From positions 18,815 through 82,814 of the forward strand of contig NZ_JABXYX010000026.1 of assembly GCF_017982655.1 (NCBI RefSeq): DNA of 64,000 bases. The letters run 5' to 3'. Position numbers and translations under genes: made by a program. Position 1 is the first letter of the stretch, and each line of letters starts with the position of its first letter. This document shows, piece by piece, positions 9,648 to 18,996 of the stretch. The notes beneath the pieces are model-generated. The model made no database searches. It was not told where the DNA came from and worked only from the letters and a program-made list of their open reading frames with translations. The DNA comes from Brasilonema sp. CT11. Its GTDB lineage: Bacteria > Cyanobacteriota > Cyanobacteriia > Cyanobacteriales > Nostocaceae.

Positions 9648-10463
9648 TTACTTTCTAATTCCCGCAGTGGGGGTAATTGCTGCTTTCAAATCGGTACAGA
9701 AATCTTTAATAACTCGCAGTCCTTGGTTCGGTGTGTTTTCTCCCAAGCGTTGCACAAACGCGCTTCCCACAACCACTCCATCTGCGCCCCAGTCTTGAAC
9801 TTGATGAGCTTGTTCTGGGGTAGAGATACCAAAACCAACGGCTATTGGCTTGTTTGTGACGCTGCGGATTTCTTTGAGCACATCTTTTACGCGTGTTTGC
9901 ACTTGAGAGCGTACACCTGTTACACCTGTGACACTGACTAAGTAAATAAACCCACGAGATTGACGAGCGATCGCCTCAATTCGCTGTTTGGGAGTGTTGG
10001 GAGTGACTAATAGTGTGACTTCAATTCCTACAGCATCAGCAGATTTCAATAAATTGTCTGCTTCTTCTAAGGGTAAATCCGGTACGATTAACCCCTTGAT
10101 TCCAGAATCAGCAGCTCGCTTGAGGAATTGTTGGATGCCGAGATTTAAAATTGGGTTGTAATAAATGAAGAGGATGATGGGCGATCGCACACTCTTAGTG
10201 GCTGTTTGCGCCATTTCTAAAACATGAGCTAGTCGAGTTCCCCCCTTAAGCGCACGAGTAGCAGCCGCTTGAATCACTGGTCCATCCGCCAAGGGATCTG
10301 AGTAGGGAACTCCTAGTTCTATGAAATCTGCACCATTAGCGTCTAATATTTTTAGGGCTTCGGCTGTTGTTTCCAAATCTGGATCGCCTGCTGTGATGAA
10401 GGGCATTAAAGCACATTGGTTTTTTGTGCGTAAATGTTCAAACTGTTCTGAGATAGAAGTCAT
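9648..10463 (-). CDS. trpA: Tryptophan synthase alpha chain
   Basis: The 271-residue TIM barrel cleaves indole-3-glycerol phosphate and passes indole to TrpB. Catalytic Glu49 ([11 protein letters not shown]) and Asp60 (PLADGPVIQ) are present, as are [10 protein letters not shown] at the N-terminus and the phosphate-binding [11 protein letters not shown] and GVVVGSAFV loops. It lies 88 bp after trpC and 195 bp before trpB on the same strand, consistent with one transcript. Confidence 0.97.
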   Translation of the reverse strand: MTSISEQFEHLRTKNQCALMPFITAGDPDLETTAEALKILDANGADFIELGVPYSDPLADGPVIQAAATRALKGGTRLAHVLEMAQTATKSVRSPIILFIYYNPILNLGIQQFLKRAADSGIKGLIVPDLPLEEADNLLKSADAVGIEVTLLVTPNTPKQRIEAIARQSRGFIYLVSVTGVTGVRSQVQTRVKDVLKEIRSVTNKPIAVGFGISTPEQAHQVQDWGADGVVVGSAFVQRLGENTPNQGLRVIKDFCTDLKAAITPTAGIRK

Positions 10464-10551
10464 CTTAATTAAATCCTAAAAGTGGACAATAAGTTAATAG
10501 AGGAAAAGCAGAATGAAAAATGCAAAATTCACGATGAAGTCAAGAATGATT

Positions 10552-11400
10552 TTACTTTCTTAATTCCTTGACAGCTTGCTCTAAATCAGCTTGCTTGATT
10601 AAAGATTCTCCTACCAACACAGCTTTAGCTCCCGCCTGGGCTACAAAAGCTAAATCAGAAGATGTGTACAAACCAGACTCACTCACGACTGTTATATCTA
10701 AATCACTTAACTTTTGTTGACGTTCTCTCAACAGGTGTTTCGTGATTTCTATGTCAAGGGTAAAGTCTTCCAAATTGCGGTTGTTAATTCCGACAAGCTG
10801 CACATTTGATAATGCCAGTACTCGGTCAAGTTCAGTCAAGGTATGCACTTCCACCAATGGAGTCATGCCCAAATGCTGAATAATGTTTAGAAAATGTTGC
10901 AGTGTTTCGTCGTTTAAAATAGCAGCAATGAGTAGCACTGCATCTGCACCGTTGACTCGCGCTAGATAAATTTGGTAAGGATCGATAACAAACTCTTTGC
11001 AAAGTAGCGGCAACTCTACATGATTTCTAATGAGTCGCAAATTCTTAAAACCGCCCTGAAAAAATTTCTCGTCAGTTAGCACAGAAATACAAGTCGCGCC
11101 GCCTCGCTCATATGCTTGGGCAATTTTTACGGGTTCAAAATCAGCACGAATAACTCCTTTACTTGGTGAGGCTTTCTTGACTTCTGCAATAATGCTGGGA
11201 GGAGTAGAATTTTGCCGTATGGCATTCAAGAAATTTCGTACAGGGGGAGCAAGACTGATCTGATGTTTTAACTCGGCTATTGGCAGTTGCTCTTTCATGA
11301 GCGCAACTTCTTGTTGTTTATGCTCAACAATTTCTTCGAGAATATGGCGGGGTTTGGTAGACGCAGTTGCTTGAGTTGGTTGCTGGTGAATATTTAGCAT
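10552..11400 (-). CDS. trpC: Indole-3-glycerol-phosphate synthase
   Basis: The 282-residue single-function TrpC barrel closes CdRP to indole-3-glycerol phosphate. Seen: [17 protein letters not shown] (catalytic Lys region), [38 protein letters not shown] and the C-terminal [12 protein letters not shown]. It is not fused to TrpF. It sits 78 bp downstream of trpEG and feeds TrpA directly in the same cluster. Confidence 0.97.
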   Translation of the reverse strand: MLNIHQQPTQATASTKPRHILEEIVEHKQQEVALMKEQLPIAELKHQISLAPPVRNFLNAIRQNSTPPSIIAEVKKASPSKGVIRADFEPVKIAQAYERGGATCISVLTDEKFFQGGFKNLRLIRNHVELPLLCKEFVIDPYQIYLARVNGADAVLLIAAILNDETLQHFLNIIQHLGMTPLVEVHTLTELDRVLALSNVQLVGINNRNLEDFTLDIEITKHLLRERQQKLSDLDITVVSESGLYTSSDLAFVAQAGAKAVLVGESLIKQADLEQAVKELRK

Positions 11401-11478
11401 CTTTTTATAGTGGTTATTAGTTCAACAAAGGGAGAGTCAACCCTCTCCTACAACTAGAGAGGGTTATAACAGAGGTGA

Positions 11479-13674
11479 TTATGCAAGCGCTGAGGAGGGA
11501 ATTGTAGCCATGAATTCATGGACTACATTTTGAACAATTGTTAAGCCTATTCCGCCTGCTAAAGTCATGATAGATTCTGGATGGAACTGAACAGCAGCAA
11601 TTGGTAATGTGCGATGCTCAATGCCCATAATCACACCATCTGCAGACATGGCGGTTACTTTGAGTTCTCCAGGCAAGCTTTCGGGCAGTGCATACAACGA
11701 GTGGTATCTACCAACTTCAAACGATTGTGGTAAACCTTTGAAGGTCACAGAATCTGGATCAACGACAGATACCATAGATACCTTACCATGCTGGGGATAA
11801 TCCAGAACTCCCAGTTTTCCGCCGTGTGCCTCGACTATTCCTTGTAAGCCCAAGCACACACCAAATATGGGAATTTGCCGTTTTTTACAGGCTGCGATTG
11901 TGTCTGCAACACGAAAGTCACTTGGTTTTCCAGGACCAGGAGATAATACAACCAAGTCAGGTTTTTCTGTATCAAAAACTGATTCTGCAAAACCATGCCG
12001 TAGTGTTGTGACTGTGGCACCAGTTTGACGGATGTAATTTGCTAGGGTATGAAGAAATGAGTCTTCATAGTCAACTAGCAAGACACGTTTGCCCGCCCCT
12101 ACATTGGCTTGTTGAATGTCAATGTTTGACATTTTTGACAATTGGACTTTTTTATGGTCTGCTTCTTTAAGGGTTTGGAATAAGGCACTAGCTTTAGTAA
12201 TAGTTTCTTGTGCCTCTGCTTCTGGCTCTGAGTCATAAAGAACTGTTGCACCAACTCGTACCTGTGCAATTGAGTCTTTTAGTCGGATAGTTCTCAAAAT
12301 CAAACCAGTATTCAAGTTGCCTTTAAAATTTAAGCCTCCAACTGCTCCACCATACCAACGTCTGGGACTGCGCTCATTTTGTTCTAGAAACTGCATGGCT
12401 GAGCGTTTTGGTGCTCCAGTGACTGTGACTGCCCATAAATGTGTCAGGAATGCATCCAAAGCATCAGCTTCTGGTTGCAGCACGCCTTCTACATGGTCTA
12501 CCGTATGGATGAGATGGCTGTATAATTCAATTTGGCGACGACCTATGACTCGCACACTTCCTGGTTCACAAATTCGCGACTTGTCGTTGCGGTCTACATC
12601 AGTACACATCGTGAGTTCAGATTCATCTTTACGCGAGTTCAGCAGCTTCTGGATTTGTACCGCATCGTCAATTGCAGTTTCTCCTCGACGGATTGTACCA
12701 CTGATTGGGCAAGTTTCAACACGTCTGCCCTCAACACGCACAAACATTTCTGGAGATGCACCAATCAGATATTCTCCACTTAAATTAAAGATGAATCCAT
12801 AGGGACTGGGATTAATTTCCCTGAGTGTGCGGAAAAGTTGGGTTGGGGATTTTTCACAGGTTTGAAAGAAGCTTTGACTGGGAACAACTTCAAATAAATC
12901 ACCGCGACGGAAATAATCGAGTGCTTTGGTGACTTGTTGTTCATATTCACCTGGTGCATGATCAGAGGTTTGAGCCGCACTTAAACGCTTACCTCGGTAA
13001 TCTATCACTTCACCCGTGCGAGGTAAATCCCGAGTGCTACCATTGTTAGTGACGAAATCATATTGCACTCTGAATGCCTGTTGCAGGTGGTAGTCAACAA
13101 CTAACAACTCATCAGGTAGATATAGTACCAAGTCTCTTTGGTCTGCTGAACGTTCCAGATGCTTTGGCATTTGCTCAAATTGGAAAACTAAGTCATAGCC
13201 AAATGCACCATAAAGCCCCAAGTTTTCATCTACTGGACTGTGGAAGACAGATAATATCTCGCGAACAACGCTGAAAACAGAAGGTTGTCTACTGCGTTCT
13301 TCTTCTGAGAAGAGACGTTCAGTTGGTTTGACAGAGCCGATAATACGCTTGTTTTCTTTATTAACAGCTTGAAGATATGGTTGATCCAACAGGTTCTGTG
13401 CTAGATAATCTAGCAGTATCTTGCCTCGCTCATTATGAGCCGTAATCGTAAAAGTGTTATCGCGGGTAACAAGTTCTAAAGGTGGATTAACAAAACCGAT
13501 CGCCCAGCGTTTGTAGCGTCCTGGGTATTCATAGCTACTTGCCAACAACCCTCCGCGTTGGGAATCCAGACGTATCAAAACCTCATCAATTGCCGACTCT
13601 ATAGAAGTATTCGTTACGGAGCGTGATACAAATATTCCACCTTGAGTTGTGTAGGATTGTGTGTCAGAATACAT
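11479..13674 (-). CDS. trpE: Fused anthranilate synthase TrpE-TrpG
   Basis: The 731 residues join both anthranilate synthase subunits. Residues ~1-500 are the chorismate-using TrpE part (CPISGTIRRGETAIDD, TVTGAPKRSAMQFLE); from ~530 on is the glutamine amidotransferase TrpG part (VVLSPGPGKPSDF, nucleophile in FGVCLGLQGIVEAHGG, His-Glu pair in VQFHPESIM). The fused type is known from alpha-proteobacteria and from some cyanobacteria, where it accompanies secondary-metabolite or accessory trp clusters; most cyanobacterial housekeeping copies are separate. AAGAGGG lies about 8 bases before the ATG. The 523 bp upstream (13675-14197) hold no recognisable leader peptide or hairpin attenuator that I can see. 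Confidence 0.96.
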   Translation of the reverse strand: MYSDTQSYTTQGGIFVSRSVTNTSIESAIDEVLIRLDSQRGGLLASSYEYPGRYKRWAIGFVNPPLELVTRDNTFTITAHNERGKILLDYLAQNLLDQPYLQAVNKENKRIIGSVKPTERLFSEEERSRQPSVFSVVREILSVFHSPVDENLGLYGAFGYDLVFQFEQMPKHLERSADQRDLVLYLPDELLVVDYHLQQAFRVQYDFVTNNGSTRDLPRTGEVIDYRGKRLSAAQTSDHAPGEYEQQVTKALDYFRRGDLFEVVPSQSFFQTCEKSPTQLFRTLREINPSPYGFIFNLSGEYLIGASPEMFVRVEGRRVETCPISGTIRRGETAIDDAVQIQKLLNSRKDESELTMCTDVDRNDKSRICEPGSVRVIGRRQIELYSHLIHTVDHVEGVLQPEADALDAFLTHLWAVTVTGAPKRSAMQFLEQNERSPRRWYGGAVGGLNFKGNLNTGLILRTIRLKDSIAQVRVGATVLYDSEPEAEAQETITKASALFQTLKEADHKKVQLSKMSNIDIQQANVGAGKRVLLVDYEDSFLHTLANYIRQTGATVTTLRHGFAESVFDTEKPDLVVLSPGPGKPSDFRVADTIAACKKRQIPIFGVCLGLQGIVEAHGGKLGVLDYPQHGKVSMVSVVDPDSVTFKGLPQSFEVGRYHSLYALPESLPGELKVTAMSADGVIMGIEHRTLPIAAVQFHPESIMTLAGGIGLTIVQNVVHEFMATIPSSALA

Positions 13675-14197
13675 AGATGTGACCCTCTTAAAGTTTACTT
13701 AAAAATCATCACCAGAATAATTTGACGACTTGCTGACAAAGTTGAGTGCAGGACACTGTTTTTTTGAGTGATTGTTGGTTGACAGCAACTACCCGATATT
13801 AAATAGATGTAGTTCAATTTCACTTATGCAGTTTTGAGAAGTACAAGCTTCTGGAGCGTTCAGTATCAAAATATCTATTGCGCCTGTAGTCATTTTGGTA
13901 TCTACAAAAGATTTGGTTAGAAAATCAGGAGTTTTGTCAAGTTGTTGTCGGTATAAAATTTCTTAAGATTTAACAGCAGTGTCAATTATAGTTTTAGAAT
14001 GAGAAAATGCGAGTAAATTAGTTTGTGCGTATTTTCCTACTGTATTTTTAGTCAAGCTGAAAGAATAATACGCACACATGATTGCCTTAACGAAATAATT
14101 TCAGAATGATTAAAGAATTTGAGGTAGGCAAATCGATGAGTCATTGGTGTAAACATGATATTACCTACCCTAGAGAAACCACTGATGATTGCTCAAC
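13675..14197. other. Gap between aroG and trpEG
   Basis: AT-rich, no coding frame and no clear hairpin. It probably contains the trpEG promoter, but no -10/-35 pair stands out enough to call. Confidence 0.3.
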
Positions 14198-15292
14198 TTA
14201 GACACCTACAGTCGAAAGAGTTTTGGTAGCAGATGATGTAGTTGTGAAAGCAGACTTTGTTCCACGTCCGAAGAATTGGGCAAGGGAAGCAAGTTCCTGC
14301 ATGAGTTCCACAAAATCCGGTGGTGTTAGAGATTGAGGACCATCTGATAGTGCTTTGGAGGGATTGGGGTGAACTTCAATCATCAAGGAATCTGTACCAG
14401 CGGCGATCGCTGCCTTTGCCATTGTTGGTACAAACTTAGAGTAGCCGGTGGCATGACTGGGATCAATCATAATTGGCAAATGGGTCAGTCCACGCAATAC
14501 AGGTACCACAGATAGATCTAGAACATTTCTTGTATACTGCTTGTCAAAGCTGCGAATTCCGCGTTCACACAAAATCACATTTGGATTACCAGCAGCCAGA
14601 ATGTATTCAGCAGCCATCAACCATTCTTCAATTGTCGCAGACAGCCCCCGCTTGAGCAGAATTGGTTTACCAGTAGCGCCTGCTTTCTTCAGTAAGGAGA
14701 AGTTCTGCATATTGCGAGCACCAATTTGCACCACATCTGCAACTTCTGCAACTTTGTCTAAGTCGGCTGTATCCATCACTTCTGTGATAATCCCTAGTCC
14801 AGTGACTTCGCGGGCTGTTGCTAACAGAGATAAAGCGCTTTCGCCATGTCCTTGGAAAGCATAAGGTGAGCTACGAGGTTTGTATGCTCCTCCCCGGAGA
14901 AACTGTGCACCTGTGGCTTTTACGACTTGTGCTGTTTCCACAATCATTTCTTCGTTTTCGACTGAACAAGGTCCAGCGACTACAATTAAAGGATGATTTT
15001 GACCAAAAGTGACTGGACCATTGGGAGTTGGGACAACGACTTCGCTTGGTTCACCATAGCGATATTCTAACGAAACCCGTTTGAAAGGTTGTTTCACGCG
15101 AATCACCTGTTCGATAAATGGACTGATTTGTTGGACGTGTTCAGGAGAAATAACACTTGTATCACCTACCAAGCCGATAACAACTTTGTCTTTACCGACA
15201 ACTTTTTCGGTTGTTACGGGATAATGGCTCAGTTCTTGAATGATTCTTTCGATTTCAGATGCGGGAGTTTGGGATTTGATGACGACAATCAT
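14198..15292 (-). CDS. aroF: 3-deoxy-7-phosphoheptulonate (DAHP) synthase, B. subtilis-type
   Basis: The 364-residue enzyme catalyses the first step of the shikimate pathway (PEP + erythrose 4-phosphate). The start at 15292 (MIVVIKSQTPAS) is chosen because GAGGT lies eight bases before it and this is the usual start of the type with an N-terminal ferredoxin-like regulatory domain (residues ~1-70); the frame is open upstream to 15472. Barrel motifs: VAGPCSVENEEM, FLRGGAYKPRSSPYAFQG, KPILLKRGLSATIEEW, MIDPSHATGYS. The extra copy next to trpEGCAB would raise chorismate supply for this cluster (inference). Such genes are often labelled aroG in scytonemin-type clusters. Confidence 0.92.
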   Translation of the reverse strand: MIVVIKSQTPASEIERIIQELSHYPVTTEKVVGKDKVVIGLVGDTSVISPEHVQQISPFIEQVIRVKQPFKRVSLEYRYGEPSEVVVPTPNGPVTFGQNHPLIVVAGPCSVENEEMIVETAQVVKATGAQFLRGGAYKPRSSPYAFQGHGESALSLLATAREVTGLGIITEVMDTADLDKVAEVADVVQIGARNMQNFSLLKKAGATGKPILLKRGLSATIEEWLMAAEYILAAGNPNVILCERGIRSFDKQYTRNVLDLSVVPVLRGLTHLPIMIDPSHATGYSKFVPTMAKAAIAAGTDSLMIEVHPNPSKALSDGPQSLTPPDFVELMQELASLAQFFGRGTKSAFTTTSSATKTLSTVGV

Positions 15293-15559
15293 TTTCTTTA
15301 CCTCATGAAATAGTTTTGGTTTTGGTTCGTGTCTTTGTCCGCCGTAAGTTTGTTTGGCGTCTTGGACTCGTTTTTTGCTTCTGCATTTTGATAGGGATAG
15401 GGGTTGAAGGTTTATGCACGCTTCTGTGAACTTTAAATTAGTTTTGATCGCCAAAGGCGAGAAAAGGGTCAAGGATTCAGGTTAAATACGACAGGCGTGA
15501 GCGAACGCGACTGCGAACAGACACCCCTCCGGGCGGGTGACACCATCCTCACGGTTCTT

Positions 15560-15875
15560 TGTTCGACATAATCAATACATAGATGAACAGGTGCATAAAC
15601 AGATACATGGACAGGCTTATCATATAGATCAACAAGGTCAATACATAAACGAACCGTTTACTGACTTCACTTGGTTCGATAGTTTTAAGATTAGAAATGA
15701 ATCGGGAAGAACTAGGGAAAGTTTTGGATCAGCCGAAGATTTTTTTCTCGTTCCCAGGCTGAGCCGGAGAACGAGCGCTGGCATGTTTTTCGTTGGCACA
15801 AACGCAAACGACAAATCCCCAACTTCTTGAAGAAGTCAGGGATCTTGTTTCTCACGAATATTTAGAATTGCTATA
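15560..15875. repeat. Repeat-rich gap ending in a partial MITE that reaches into the lipoxygenase gene
   Basis: Contains an ACAGGT/ATACAT-rich run (about 15570-15650), the 18-bp motif shared with 6152-6169, a hairpin of the TCTCGTTCCCAGGCTGAGCC type with GGAGAACGAG near 15749-15779, and from 15808 a copy of the right part of the 17985-18087 element ending GAATTGCTATA at 15875. That end overlaps the lipoxygenase stop codon. A 97-codon frame here is made of repeats and is not a gene. Confidence 0.55.
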
Positions 15876-17556
15876 TGTTTAAGCTATTGGGTAGATTCGA
15901 GGGTAAAAGAAAGGTGTACGGTTCAAGGCGGTTTTGATTCCGCTCATGAATCACTTGCTCAATTTCTTGTAATCTTGCCTGGAATTGCAGCAAAACCTTT
16001 TGAGCGCGGACATCAACAAAGTTCTTGTCTGGATAGCCCAGACGATTTGGCAAGAAAACAGTGAGAGTTTTCATCAACTCCAATTGCTTTGCCGCTAGCT
16101 TTTGTGGAGGGAGAATCTTCAGGATTGTGGCTTCATCAATTTCTTGATCACGACTGGGAGGGGGCGCATACGTAGCTAACGGCATGTTGGGGGCAAAGGC
16201 GATGTAGTCGTACTGGGGATAGTTCACCGCACCGTGCTGAGGTCCACTAAGAAAAATAAGCTGGGTGGCGATCGCCACTAACTGTTCCACAGTATCCAGT
16301 TTACCATTGGGCACTAATCCTTTGACATGACCCCCCTCTGGAGATATGAGCTTTCGCACCCAATTCTGTAGCTCTGTATCTTCCAAAATCTGGACTGGAG
16401 ATGTGTAGTAGAGATGTAGATAATCGCTAACGTAAGACTCAATTGCTCTCCACAATAACAAAGCATCATCCCGATAGGGGTAGTCTGGCAAAAAGTTTTC
16501 TCCCTTTCCATCAAGATCAGTTTCTCCGACTCCTCGCCGACTTAGCTCTTTAGGTAGGGCAAACTCACTGAAGTTTTCTAGATATTCTTTGATGGCTCCT
16601 TTAATAACGCCGATGGAGGCTTCTAAAGTTCCAGCTAACAGAGTATCTGCATAGCCACCTGGGCTGATCAATTGTTCTCGTGCTAGTTCATTGATTGCCA
16701 GAGTGAATTGAAAATGGGGTTTAAGTAAGACTGACAGAGGATGATTGGGCGCTAGTTCATTGGCAGTTGCCATTACAAATGGTTCCAACACCAGATGGGT
16801 TCGTCCCAGATGGCTGATGGCTTCGTGATAGTTACCATCAGCCATCTGAGCAAAGATTTTTGCCATAAACCAATGCATGCCATCAATTGGTGTATAAATG
16901 GGATTTTTTTCTGGATCAGGTTGCTGATTGAGTTGAATGGCAATCGGAGCTAAAGTCCCGCGATAATCGCCATAACCTACAGGTTTCCAGCAGTACAACA
17001 CCAACGGGGCAGCAATGGTTTTTGTTCCTTGTTCGTATTTTCCTGGAGTTAGTCCATCAAGCCCTTTGTAATTGGTGAGGAAGATTTTGCCCTCTGCGAT
17101 CGCCTCTGCCAATGTCTTTTTAGTCAGCATGATTTTTTGAAACATGGCATCTGTCACTGGAAAGTTATCAGGCAATTTCCCAACTACGCGCTCAATCACC
17201 ATCGGGTTCGCACCAGCAATGCGCTGACGAGCAAAGACAGTATCGTTGCGGAATGTTTGCAACGTTGAAGGTTTGCGCAGGAGTGGAAACATCTCCTGGT
17301 AATCTTTCAAGCTATCGAATGGATCGAAAACATTATCGATATTGGTTGCTAAGGTATTCGCAATTAATGATATTAAGCCCTGATCTCGCTCCAGTGAGTA
17401 TTGAAATGAGAACATTTCTGACTGTGGCAATTTTTTAATCAACAATATCCCCGCTGTTTCGCCGTATTGGTAATCTTCTCGCTGGCGGGCGATCTGTTCA
17501 TTTCGCTGCTGCTGTTGTTCAGGGGTATCGTCTTGAGGTAAACTTGGCTGAATCAT
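15871..17556 (-). CDS. Lipoxygenase
   Basis: The 561-residue protein lacks an N-terminal PLAT domain, as usual for bacterial lipoxygenases, which dioxygenate polyunsaturated fatty acids. The iron ligands are all visible: H249 and H254 (EAISHLGRTHLVLEPF), H441 and N445 (SGPQHGAVNYPQYDY), and the terminal Ile561 (NSLNI). WKPVGYGDYRGTLAPIAIQL and HWFMAKIFAQMADGNYHEA fit the family. It is upstream of the DAHP synthase gene on the same strand, with a ~580-bp gap, so operon membership is uncertain. The last Ile codon and stop (ATA TAG) fall in a MITE terminal repeat. The regiospecificity cannot be read from sequence. Confidence 0.93.
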   Translation of the reverse strand: MIQPSLPQDDTPEQQQQRNEQIARQREDYQYGETAGILLIKKLPQSEMFSFQYSLERDQGLISLIANTLATNIDNVFDPFDSLKDYQEMFPLLRKPSTLQTFRNDTVFARQRIAGANPMVIERVVGKLPDNFPVTDAMFQKIMLTKKTLAEAIAEGKIFLTNYKGLDGLTPGKYEQGTKTIAAPLVLYCWKPVGYGDYRGTLAPIAIQLNQQPDPEKNPIYTPIDGMHWFMAKIFAQMADGNYHEAISHLGRTHLVLEPFVMATANELAPNHPLSVLLKPHFQFTLAINELAREQLISPGGYADTLLAGTLEASIGVIKGAIKEYLENFSEFALPKELSRRGVGETDLDGKGENFLPDYPYRDDALLLWRAIESYVSDYLHLYYTSPVQILEDTELQNWVRKLISPEGGHVKGLVPNGKLDTVEQLVAIATQLIFLSGPQHGAVNYPQYDYIAFAPNMPLATYAPPPSRDQEIDEATILKILPPQKLAAKQLELMKTLTVFLPNRLGYPDKNFVDVRAQKVLLQFQARLQEIEQVIHERNQNRLEPYTFLLPSNLPNSLNI

Positions 17557-17764
17557 CGAATTAATCTTCCAATTCTAAATAGTTTGACAATGTAAATAAT
17601 TTCATCTGTAAATTTTTCATTCATGATCATCTCAAGCCTTTATCAAAGATTCACACTTCGATTGGCTCATGGTTTGTTCTCCTTTGTAAACGTAGTCTTG
17701 TGTTTGAGTATTAATGGAAGTTTGATTATGTGATCTCAGTACTACCTCTTTACTAAAAGGACGT

Positions 17765-17922
17765 TAAGCTTGTTTACTTTCCTTGTTTTATTCATAGTTG
17801 TAAGCAAAATCGACTTATGCACTCTTGAGATAGAAACAGAAGTCAAACTTGTTTGCTTTCCTTGTCTTATTCATAGGTGTAAGCAAAATCGACTTATGCA
17901 CTCTTGAGATAGAAATTGAAGT
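17765..17922. repeat. 79-bp tandem duplication upstream of the lipoxygenase gene
   Basis: Two adjacent copies with offset 79 (CTTGTTTACTTTCCTTGTTT at 17769 and CTTGTTTGCTTTCCTTGTCT at 17848), each ending in AGATAGAAA...GAAGT. They differ at a few positions. No coding potential; they lie ~210 bp upstream of the lipoxygenase start and could carry duplicated control sites. Confidence 0.75.
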
Positions 17923-17984
17923 GAACTACCCAGCATCAATCCTTCGAGTGGTTGTGTTGAGGTTATAGCGTTCCTGAGAACTTC

Positions 17985-18087
17985 TATAGCAATCCTATTT
18001 GATTTGTAAGAATTAAAAACGACAGATCCCCGACAACTTCTACGAAGTCGGGGATCTTGGTTCTCACGAATATTTAGGATTGCTATA
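17985..18087. mobile_element. 103-bp MITE-like element with 13-bp inverted ends
   Basis: Perfect terminal inverted repeats TATAGCAATCCTA (17985-17997) and TAGGATTGCTATA (18075-18087). Inside is an 11-bp hairpin, AGATCCCCGAC (18024-18034) with GTCGGGGATCT (18047-18057). It has no coding capacity. Relatives are at 3301-3484 and 15808-15875, and a lone end (TATAGCAATCC) is near 25006. Confidence 0.75.
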
Positions 18088-18095
18088 GAGAAGAA

Positions 18096-18131
18096 TATGT
18101 CCCGTTATAGCGCAAGCTATAACGGGACATA
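18096..18131 (-). terminator. 16-bp perfect hairpin downstream of msrA
   Basis: TATGTCCCGTTATAGC (18096-18111), GCAA loop, then GCTATAACGGGACATA (18116-18131). It lies 12 bases past the msrA stop; on the minus strand it is followed by TTCTTCTC, a weak pyrimidine tract. Position favours a terminator; it may also be a dispersed repeat. Confidence 0.55.
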
Positions 18132-18142
18132 ATGTCACAGAC

Positions 18143-18805
18143 TTAACCGTTGAGTTGAGCAATTCCCACAGGACAAGCAACATTTGTCCCGCCTAACCCG
18201 CAATAGCCATTGGGGTTTTTCGCCAGGTACTGCTGATGGTATTCCTCGGCATAGTAAAATTCAGGAGCATCCAGAATTTCAGTGGTAATTTTCCCATAAT
18301 CTGAAGCACTGAGAGCTTTCTGATAAGCTTGTTGGGATGCTTCTGCTAGCTTTCTTTGATTTTCAGAATATACGTAAATTCCTGAACGGTACTGAGTACC
18401 CACGTCGTTACCCTGACGCATTCCTTGAGTGGGGTTGTGGTTTTCCCAGAAGACTTTTAGTAACTCGGAATAACTAATGACTTTTGGATCAAAGACGACT
18501 TGTACCACTTCATTGTGACCTGTGCGTCCAGAACACACTTCTTTATAAGTAGGGTTAGGAGTCACACCAGCAGCATAACCGACTGCTGTGCTGTAAACTC
18601 CTTCTAGCTGCCAGAATTTGCGTTCTGCACCCCAAAAGCACCCCATGCCAAACGTTGCAATTTCCATTCCTTCTGGAAATGGTGGCTTGAGGGGATGACC
18701 GTTAACATAGTGACGATCCGGTACTGGCATTTTTTCTGCTCGTCCTCGCAAAGCTTCTTCAGGAGTGGGTAGGCTTAACTTTTTACCAAATCCAAATAGT
18801 ACCAT
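18143..18805 (-). CDS. msrA: Peptide-methionine (S)-S-oxide reductase
   Basis: The 220-residue MsrA reduces methionine-S-sulfoxide in damaged proteins. The catalytic Cys56 is in [14 protein letters not shown]; other family motifs are [57 protein letters not shown] and the C-terminal [18 protein letters not shown] with the resolving Cys. An extra ~45-residue N-terminal stretch before the core ([15 protein letters not shown]) is common in cyanobacterial homologues. Monocistronic. Confidence 0.96.
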   Translation of the reverse strand: MVLFGFGKKLSLPTPEEALRGRAEKMPVPDRHYVNGHPLKPPFPEGMEIATFGMGCFWGAERKFWQLEGVYSTAVGYAAGVTPNPTYKEVCSGRTGHNEVVQVVFDPKVISYSELLKVFWENHNPTQGMRQGNDVGTQYRSGIYVYSENQRKLAEASQQAYQKALSASDYGKITTEILDAPEFYYAEEYHQQYLAKNPNGYCGLGGTNVACPVGIAQLNG

Positions 18806-18996
18806 TGATTTTTACTCTGGGTTTTTATGAGAGTGTTGTTTACCTTACTTAATATTTTAAAGATTTTGAAGGGTGTTTGTCCTGTACTGTGAAGTTTGTA
18901 TTTAAAGAAACTTTAGAAATTGATTTTGCACTAGGTTTTATGATTTTTTTATCAAAAGACCATGAGCTAGGAACTTCTAACATTGTTCATTGAATT

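Noticed and set aside
8226..15292. A scytonemin biosynthesis cluster
   Set aside because: Gene content of the aromatic part matches, but no scyA-F, tyrP, dsbA or aroB gene is in the window.
15537..15830. A 97-codon frame with a His/Gln-rich repeat
   Set aside because: It is composed of repeat DNA, including a common CTCGTTCCCAG hairpin and MITE sequence.
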